The notes under the pieces are model-generated. The model searched no databases. It worked only from the letters and a program-made list of their open reading frames with translations, and was not told the DNA's origin. The translations under genes were made by a program, and so were the position numbers. Shown here one piece after another: positions 6,590 to 11,566 of a DNA stretch of 11,566 bases. Numbering within the stretch: the first letter of the stretch is position 1; every line of letters starts with the position of its first letter. The stretch spans positions 17,384 through 28,949 of the forward strand of contig DQCI01000130.1 of NCBI GenBank assembly GCA_003545125.1. The letters are read 5' to 3'. Origin of the DNA: Paracoccaceae bacterium. Lineage in GTDB: Bacteria; Pseudomonadota; Alphaproteobacteria; Rhodobacterales; Rhodobacteraceae.

Positions 6590-7420
6590 ATGACCGATAT
6601 TCCGCGTCTGCGTTTTCACGACGGCAATTCGATCCCCCAACTGGGGTTCGGCATCTGGCAGGTTCCGCCCACGGTGGCGGCAGAAGCGGTGGAAAGTGCC
6701 CTGCGGGTTGGCTACCGGCTCATCGATGGGGCCTATCTGTACATGAACGAGGCCGGGCTCGGCGAAGGCGTCAAGAAATCCGGCGTGCCCCGCGAGGATG
6801 TGTTCATCACCACCAAGGTCTGGAACAACGAACAGGGCCGCGACAAGGCGCGCGCCTCTGTCGAACGCAGCCTCAAGACCATCGGTGTCGACCAGTTGGA
6901 TCTTGTGCTCATCCACTGGCCCGTGCCGAGCCAGGACCTCTATGTCGAAACCTGGCGCGCGTTCATCGAAATGCGCAACGAAGGCTTGATGCGCTCGATC
7001 GGGGTGTCGAACTTCAACGCCGATCACCTGCAAAGGATCATCGGGGAAACCGGCGAGGTTCCGGTCCTCAACCAGATCGAGCTCAATCCGGAGCTGCAAC
7101 AGCCCGAGATGCGCGCCGCGAACGCGCGCCATGGGATTGTGACCCAGGCCTGGACCCCGCTGGGCAACGGGCGCTCCTTCGAGGCCGAGCCGATTACCTC
7201 GGCGGCCGCACGGTCGGGAAAGAGCCCCGCGCAGGTGATCATTCGTTGGCACATCCAGCTCGGCAACGCGGTGATCCCGCGGTCGGTCAAACCGGCGCGA
7301 CAGGCGGAAAACCTCGATGTTTTCGACTTCGAGCTCACCGACGATGAGATGACCGCCATATCCAGCCTCGACGCGGGCTTGCGCACCGGCCCTGATCCCT
7401 CTGTCTTCAAATTGATGTAG
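6590..7420 (+). CDS. Aldo/keto reductase (2,5-diketo-D-gluconate reductase-like)
   Basis: This 276-residue NADPH-dependent reductase interconverts carbonyls and alcohols. The catalytic tetrad is complete: Asp46 and Tyr51 (LIDGAYLYMNE), Lys76 (TTKVWN) and His109 (LIHWP). Other family marks are GVSNF near 138-142, NQIELNP near 161-167, QAWTPLGNG near 186-194 and the cofactor phosphate segment IPRSVKPARQAEN at 229-241. AAAGGA sits about nine bases before the ATG. A 150-base gap separates it from the aldolase, so it may be read through from the operon or have its own weak promoter. A CACGG/CCGTG inverted repeat lies in that gap but lacks a T-run. A natural role would be reducing the aldehyde released by the aldolase, but no sequence feature proves this. 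Possible alternatives include reduction of a diketo acid or general detoxification of aldehydes. Confidence 0.92.
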   Translation: MTDIPRLRFHDGNSIPQLGFGIWQVPPTVAAEAVESALRVGYRLIDGAYLYMNEAGLGEGVKKSGVPREDVFITTKVWNNEQGRDKARASVERSLKTIGVDQLDLVLIHWPVPSQDLYVETWRAFIEMRNEGLMRSIGVSNFNADHLQRIIGETGEVPVLNQIELNPELQQPEMRAANARHGIVTQAWTPLGNGRSFEAEPITSAAARSGKSPAQVIIRWHIQLGNAVIPRSVKPARQAENLDVFDFELTDDEMTAISSLDAGLRTGPDPSVFKLM

Positions 7421-7436
7421 ACGTGTGTCTTCGTTT

Positions 7437-7463
7437 GGGGCGCCGCACCGCGCGCGACGCCCC
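7437..7463 (+). repeat. GC-rich inverted repeat downstream of the aldo/keto reductase
   Basis: GGGGCG (7437-7442) pairs with CGCCCC (7458-7463) around a 15-base loop of mostly CG. Its right arm overlaps the left arm of the compact hairpin at 7462-7476, so the two structures cannot both fully form. Confidence 0.4.
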
Positions 7464-7476
7464 CCGACAATCGGGG
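7462..7476 (+). terminator. Candidate terminator hairpin after the rightward operon
   Basis: CCCCGA, loop CAA, TCGGGG forms a perfect six-pair stem about 42 bases after the aldo/keto reductase stop. Only a short CCTTT follows instead of a long T-run, so it is a weak intrinsic terminator. Its place between convergent genes fits the role. Confidence 0.4.
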
Positions 7477-7794
7477 AACCTTTCGGCCGGATCACCCGTC
7501 ACACTGTGAAACGTCACTGCGCTCGTGGCTTCGGGCGGGATGGCCCCCAATGAGCAGCTTCAACTCATCCGAACGCGCAAAGTCATAGGGAAAGCCGAAA
7601 CGGGGCGCGGATCCGGCCATCAGCCCGTCGCAGGCCAAGGGCCGGACGACTGCGCGCACTGGTCACGCATGCTGCCGTTAGCAGCCCGGGCCCGGGGCTT
7701 CGTGGCGTTCGGGGGCCGCATCGTGAAGTCTCCGGTTCGCTGTCGCCATAGTGGGTGGCGCGGCGACCGTTGCCGTCAGCGCCCGTCACTGTCC

Positions 7795-8810
7795 TTAATA
7801 CCCGATCCGGGTGAGCCAGTCTTCAATCGCGGCCTTTGCCTCCGGCGCGGCGTCTTCGGGGCCAAGACCGCGCTCCGCGTCGCGAGTATCGGCGCGCCGA
7901 TCGCCGATGTGGTTGATCCCCGGGAGGGCGACGGCCTCCAGGTGAGCCGGCCCGCCACTCGGAAACTCGGATCTCGAATAGGCTTCGTTGCCCGGTCCAT
8001 CGACCAGAATATCGCTCCCGCCATAGTGGGAGAGAACCGGCGCCGAGACCTGGCCGAGCAGCCCGGCATTGTCGCAGCCAAAAAACTGCGGTGCGAACTC
8101 CAACATGCCGATGGGCAGCACCTTGCCGACCGCCATGCCTACCTGGGTGATGCGGTTTTTCCAGGCGAAGGCCCGGTCGAGCTTCTGGCTGGTCCAGCCG
8201 TTGCAACGGTAGACCTCGTGCCACATAAACTCGAACTGGTCCGGGGCGACCGTAGCGGACCCATGAAATCGAGCACGAACGCCGTGTCGGGGTCCTGCGC
8301 GCCCGCGCGCAGGACGACCCAGCCGCCCTGGCTGTGGCCGGCGATCCATGCGCGGGTCGGATCAACACCGGGCCTGTCGCGCACAGCCTTGGCCACCGCG
8401 ATCAGGTCGGACGCACGGCCCTCGATCGTGTTGTTCATCCAGTTGCCGGTCGAGCCCCCCATGCCGCGCTTGTTGGCGTAGACAACCGCGATGCCCCGCG
8501 GAAGAAAGATGTCTTGCAGGTGGGTCTTCAGGACCCCGGGCGCGGAATTCTGGAACAACCCGTCACCCGACCCGCCGACGAAGACCACCGCCCCGACCGG
8601 GCGCGTTGGCGTGGCGGGACGCAGTATCATCGCCTCGACCACGACGCCATCGACAGCAACCGTGGAGGATTGGGCCGAGAAATCGGGACTGCTGATCGAG
8701 GCCTCCCAACCGGCGGAGGGTGACCGGGCGATTGGCTGTTCGGCCCGCCAGGCGGCATCGGCGCCAGCAAACGCAACTCCGATGAGGATCAAGTACAGCA
8801 CTCTGCGCAT
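7795..8810 (-). pseudogene. Exported alpha/beta hydrolase, broken by one frameshift
   Basis: Two overlapping frames together make one ~338-residue alpha/beta hydrolase. The first begins at ATG 8808-8810 with a signal-peptide-like start (MRRVLYLILIGVAFAGADA). It carries an oxyanion-type VFVGGSGDG near 77-85 and the nucleophile elbow GHSQGG with Ser160, and reads sensibly to AFVLDFMGP near residue 185. The remaining part, with GGSDILVDG (likely catalytic Asp) and PGINHIGD (likely catalytic His), continues in another frame to the stop at 7795-7797. Adding one base at about 8256-8258 (restoring GGTCCGGCTACG) joins the halves as MGPATVAPDQF. As read, the protein would lose its Asp and His and end in unrelated sequence at 8139. 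It lies 46 bases after the MFS gene. A sequencing error is as likely as true inactivation. Confidence 0.82.
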
Positions 8811-8856
8811 TCCATGTTCCAATTCACTGGAGGGAGGTGTCGCGACAGTTCGGGTG

Positions 8857-10149
8857 TCAGCTCGCATCCGGTGCGATGTCCGCGCGGATCGATGTCAAAA
8901 CCGGTTGCGCCGCCGCCCAGACCGTGACCCCGGCGGTCATCACCGCGGCGCCGGCAAACAGCAGCGTCACGTCCCACCGGCTGACCACGCCCGAGATGGC
9001 TTGCGAGATCGGCACGAGCCCGAAACCCGCAAACATGAACAGGCCCATGATACGCCCCAGCATCTCTCTTGGCGCGCGGGCCTGGATCGAGGTAATCAGC
9101 ACGATCGTGATATAACCATTGCCGACGCCGAGCGCTGTCAGCAGCGCGAAGTCGAGCCAGGTCGAGGCGGCCGCGCCCATGACCGCCAGTACCGCCGCGA
9201 ATCCCGCCAGTACGGCGACGAGGATCAGCCGCAGGGTGCGATTGCCGGGTTTCGGCGCGGTGCCCGCCAGCAGATAGCCGCAAAGGTTGCCCCCGGCGAA
9301 CCCGGACATCAGCAGGCCAAACGCCAGCGCGCCTTCGGGGAGCCTCTGTTCGGCAAGCACCGGGATGCCGACCATGATCGGACCGACGAACAGGAAGTTG
9401 ACCGCGGCGATGATCTCGAAGGTGACCCGCATCGCATCGTTGCGCCAGACGAATGCTAGCCCGCGGGTGACAGCCGCCAGGAGCGGTTCGCTGTCGGCGG
9501 CCTGGCACGACAGGGCCATCGTGCCGCCGCCGTGCATCAGCCCCAGCATCACAGCGGAAACCCCGAATGTCGCCGCATCGACCGCAAAGGCCAGGCCGAC
9601 GCCGGTCAGCCCATCCGAATAGGTACCGATCAGGACGCCGGCGGCGAACGGGCCGAAGAAGCCGACCAGCTGACCACCGCCCATGACCACCGCGTTGCCG
9701 GTCTCCAGCGCGCCTTTTCCGACCACCAGCGGGACGATGCTGTTGCCGGCGGGCACGGCGAAGCCGGCGATCAGGCCGAACCCGAGGGCGAAGGCATAGA
9801 CCATCCACATCTCGACCGCGCCGCCGAGGATCGCGAGGGCCAACAGGGCCGCGAGCACCAGCCGCGCGATGTCGGCGGCAAACATCACCATGCGGGGCGA
9901 GAACCGGTCGGTCACCACCCCGCCGACCAGCATGAACAGCGCGCGGGGCCCGCCCTCCAGCGCCAGAACGAGGCCAAGCGCCAGAGGGTCGCCGGTGAGG
10001 TGCAGCACCAGCCAGGGCGTGGCGATCAGCGCGAATTGATCTCCGAGCTGCGATGTCGCCACGCCAGCGAACAGCCGGCGAAAGTCACTGAGCGCAAGAA
10101 CCGACCGCAACGCGTGCTTTGGGGCAGTGGTGCTGGTTTTCTCACGCAC
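8857..10149 (-). CDS. MFS transporter (probable exporter)
   Basis: This ~430-residue inner-membrane protein has about twelve hydrophobic segments. It begins with SDFRRLFAGVATSQLGDQFALIATPWLVLHLTG, the typical start of MFS efflux-type proteins (MFS_1/MFS_3 groups). The conserved loop after the second helix reads GGVVTDRFSPR, a variant of the MFS GxxxDRxGRR motif. The second half follows FVGPIMVGIPVLAEQRLP and ARAPREMLGRIMGLFMFAGFG, where ARAPxExxGR is typical of exporters in this group. The ATG at 10213-10215 would place 22 non-conserved residues inside the upstream protease gene. I prefer the GTG at 10147-10149, which overlaps the protease stop, although its ribosome binding site is poor, so the start is uncertain by some tens of bases. 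It probably exports a drug-like or peptide compound; the substrate is unknown. Confidence 0.88.
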   Translation of the reverse strand: MREKTSTTAPKHALRSVLALSDFRRLFAGVATSQLGDQFALIATPWLVLHLTGDPLALGLVLALEGGPRALFMLVGGVVTDRFSPRMVMFAADIARLVLAALLALAILGGAVEMWMVYAFALGFGLIAGFAVPAGNSIVPLVVGKGALETGNAVVMGGGQLVGFFGPFAAGVLIGTYSDGLTGVGLAFAVDAATFGVSAVMLGLMHGGGTMALSCQAADSEPLLAAVTRGLAFVWRNDAMRVTFEIIAAVNFLFVGPIMVGIPVLAEQRLPEGALAFGLLMSGFAGGNLCGYLLAGTAPKPGNRTLRLILVAVLAGFAAVLAVMGAAASTWLDFALLTALGVGNGYITIVLITSIQARAPREMLGRIMGLFMFAGFGLVPISQAISGVVSRWDVTLLFAGAAVMTAGVTVWAAAQPVLTSIRADIAPDAS

Positions 10150-10975
10150 CAGCCAGGAGCGGGGTACGCCTGGACAGGAAGAACTGCCGATCCGACAGGA
10201 CAAGGCCGAGGGCAACCACGACCAGCACGACGGTCTCGATGCACTTGGTCGTCTGCGTCATCGACAGCGCCTCTTGCGACATGTTGATGATGAAGTGGAA
10301 CAGGATCGCGGCAAAGACGCTCTTGCGGTTCTTCACGCAGATCCAGCTGATGATCACGCCCATCGGGAGGATGCTGACGAAGAAGTTCACCGCGAACCAC
10401 GGGCTTTCCTGCCAAATCTCATACTGGTAGCTGTCTTTCACAAAGACCAGCGGCAGGTGCCAGACCGCCCACAGAACGCTGAACAGAAGGGCTGCGGCGA
10501 GGAAGCTGAAGCGGTATTGCAGACTGTCAAACGCATAGCCCCGCCAACCCAGCTCCTCGAACGTCGCCGCGAACATGAGCAGCAACAGGACCGGCATCAC
10601 GCCGGAGGAAAACGAGAACCCCTCGGCCAGCTGGAACTGGGTATTCGACCCGCCAAACGGCAGCGACAAGCTGATCGACGCCAAGACGACCAGCGGCATC
10701 AGCAGGAATAACACCGGGAAGGTGGCGGGGCGGATCAGCCGGAGGTCGATCAGCCGGCGTCCGAACTCCCGAAACATCCCTGGCTGCCGGGACGTCGCCA
10801 TCATTGCCAGCGAAATCAGGAACGGCGCCATCAGGCCGGGCAGCATGAGGGCGAGGTAGAGACCGTCGCGCCCCTCCTGGAAGCTGACAACGGCGCCGGC
10901 GCCCCAGAGCGTGAAGGTCGCCGCGAAGGTATAGGCGAAATAGCGAACGGGTTTGTAATGATACAGGTTTGTCAT
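10142..10975 (-). CDS. CPBP family intramembrane glutamic protease
   Basis: This 277-residue membrane protein has about seven or eight hydrophobic segments and all three CPBP (Rce1/Abi) motifs. The first is FEELGWRGYAFD with Glu140, Glu141 and Arg145. The second is SVLWAVWHLP with His173. The third is LFHFIIN with His227 and Asn231. These are the catalytic glutamate and its partners in Rce1-type proteases, so activity is plausible. Bacterial members take part in bacteriocin self-immunity, peptide maturation or regulated membrane proteolysis. GAGGAA, placed inside the end of the TetR gene, serves as ribosome binding site for ATG 10973-10975. Four bases separate it from TetR, and it overlaps the MFS gene if that gene starts at GTG. 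The context suggests joint function with the transporter. The true substrate is unknown. Confidence 0.93.
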   Translation of the reverse strand: MTNLYHYKPVRYFAYTFAATFTLWGAGAVVSFQEGRDGLYLALMLPGLMAPFLISLAMMATSRQPGMFREFGRRLIDLRLIRPATFPVLFLLMPLVVLASISLSLPFGGSNTQFQLAEGFSFSSGVMPVLLLLMFAATFEELGWRGYAFDSLQYRFSFLAAALLFSVLWAVWHLPLVFVKDSYQYEIWQESPWFAVNFFVSILPMGVIISWICVKNRKSVFAAILFHFIINMSQEALSMTQTTKCIETVVLVVVALGLVLSDRQFFLSRRTPLLAGA

Positions 10976-10979
10976 CTTG

Positions 10980-11566
10980 CTATTCCTCTTTTTTTGACGG
11001 GTTCATGAATTGAAAACTGCCCGGCGCTGCACCCAGCGCCTTTTCGACGATCACCTGAACGACCACCCGGCGCGCGCCCATCTCTTGCGCCGAGAAATCG
11101 AACAGACCGCCATCCAGCAGGAACTGCGCGCCGGTCAGCAGGACCTGGATCGTCTCGAGCGGGTTATCGGCGGCGAAGACACCCTCGCGGTTGCCTTGTT
11201 CGACGATGCGCGCAAAGGCCGGCGACAGGCGGAGTACGGATTGCACATTGTTGGCCTCGTGCAGTTCCCGGTTTTCCGGGCGGTGCAACATATCCGCGAC
11301 GTCACTGTTGTCCTCGTCCCCGACGCTGCCTTCGGACAGCAGCAGGCGCATCTTGGTGAGCGCGTCCAGCGCCGGATCATCCGCGACCTGTTCGGTCGCT
11401 GCGACGACCTGGCCGAGCCGGTGGTCGACGATCGCCCGGAGGATCTCTTCCTTCGACTTGAAGTAGTGGTAGAACGTGCCTTTGGCGACGCCGATCTCGC
11501 GGATGATCCGCTCGACCGAACAGCTCGTGTAACCGATCTCGTGAAACAGCCGTTCAGCGGTCTCGA
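10980..11566 (-). CDS. TetR family transcriptional regulator (N-terminus beyond window)
   Basis: The frame is open from the window edge and reads TAERLFHEIGYTSCSVERI, then REIGVAKGTFYHYFKSKEEI, the canonical TetR helix-turn-helix with the GTFYHYF recognition helix. Around 194 residues are visible; the missing part is probably only the first 15-20. The C-terminal ligand domain (LLSEGSVGDEDNSD onward) is variable and resembles regulators whose ligand pocket cannot be named from sequence. The C-terminus NPSKKEE ends four bases before the CPBP gene, so regulator and targets are cotranscribed. Family knowledge suggests it represses its own operon and is released by a small ligand, possibly the compound handled by the MFS protein. 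The operator and promoter would lie beyond the right edge of the window. Confidence 0.93.
   Translation of the reverse strand, partial: ETAERLFHEIGYTSCSVERIIREIGVAKGTFYHYFKSKEEILRAIVDHRLGQVVAATEQVADDPALDALTKMRLLLSEGSVGDEDNSDVADMLHRPENRELHEANNVQSVLRLSPAFARIVEQGNREGVFAADNPLETIQVLLTGAQFLLDGGLFDFSAQEMGARRVVVQVIVEKALGAAPGSFQFMNPSKKEE

Larger units (their letters stand above)
7421..7794. other. 374-base stretch without a supported gene between convergent operons
   Basis: This lies between the aldo/keto reductase (rightward) and the broken hydrolase (leftward). Its left end holds GC-rich inverted repeats (described separately). GTCGCC at 7742-7747 can pair with GGCGAC at 7762-7767, which could end leftward transcription after the hydrolase. 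A 55-codon minus-strand frame from a GTG at 7657-7659 to a stop at 7492-7494 contains FGFPYDFARSDELKLLIGG. It looks somewhat protein-like but has no recognisable family and no clear ribosome binding site. Nothing else stands out. Confidence 0.6.

Noticed and set aside
7492..7659. Small minus-strand frame (GTG start, 55 codons) containing FGFPYDFARSDELKLLIGG
   Set aside because: No clear ribosome binding site and no recognised family. The N-terminal half is GC-driven; it might be a remnant C-terminus, but this cannot be supported from the sequence alone.
7525..8481. Rightward open frame of 318 codons across the noncoding stretch and the hydrolase
   Set aside because: Most of it lies opposite the hydrolase, whose catalytic motifs are on the minus strand. 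The part before 7795 shows no protein-like pattern.
1..11566. CRISPR arrays, tRNA or rRNA genes, insertion sequences, attachment sites
   Set aside because: No regularly spaced repeats, cloverleaf-like segments, transposase or integrase motifs, or terminal inverted repeats were seen on either strand.

Overview
The window is GC-rich DNA in which nearly every coding frame favours G or C at the third codon position. It has a TRAP transporter, small tightly packed operons and Gfo/Idh and HpaI-type catabolic genes. This points to an alphaproteobacterium, probably a Rhodobacterales or Rhizobiales relative, but nothing in the window fixes the genus. I saw no tRNA, rRNA, CRISPR array, insertion sequence or phage gene.

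The left two thirds (1-7420) is a divergent catabolic locus. Leftward from a shared control region at 3155-3338 run a complete tripartite TRAP transporter (dctP, dctQ, dctM). Just beyond it lies a decayed fragment of a sugar-phosphate-isomerase/epimerase-type gene resembling QuiC1 3-dehydroshikimate dehydratases. Rightward run a truncated GntR/FCD regulator, a Gfo/Idh/MocA dehydrogenase, a shikimate-dehydrogenase-family enzyme, an HpaI-type 2-keto acid aldolase and, after a 150-base gap, an aldo/keto reductase. Together they look like uptake and stepwise oxidation and cleavage of a hydroxylated carboxylic acid. The shikimate-dehydrogenase relative plus the quiC-like remnant suggest a quinate/shikimate-like or other cyclic polyol acid. 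Both serines that normally hold the shikimate carboxylate are replaced, however, so the true substrate is open.

The stretch 7421-7794 lies between convergent transcription units. It holds hairpins that could end transcription and no gene I can support.

The right third (7795-11566) is a leftward operon: a TetR regulator (its N-terminus runs off the window), a CPBP-family intramembrane protease, an MFS exporter-like protein and a secreted alpha/beta hydrolase broken by one frameshift. The first three are nearly contiguous or overlapping. This looks like a TetR-controlled export or self-protection cassette, unrelated to the catabolic locus.

Three genes are damaged: the quiC-like fragment, the GntR regulator and the hydrolase. 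Either the locus is decaying, or some of the single-base lesions are assembly errors. The GntR truncation is not explained by a single-base error.
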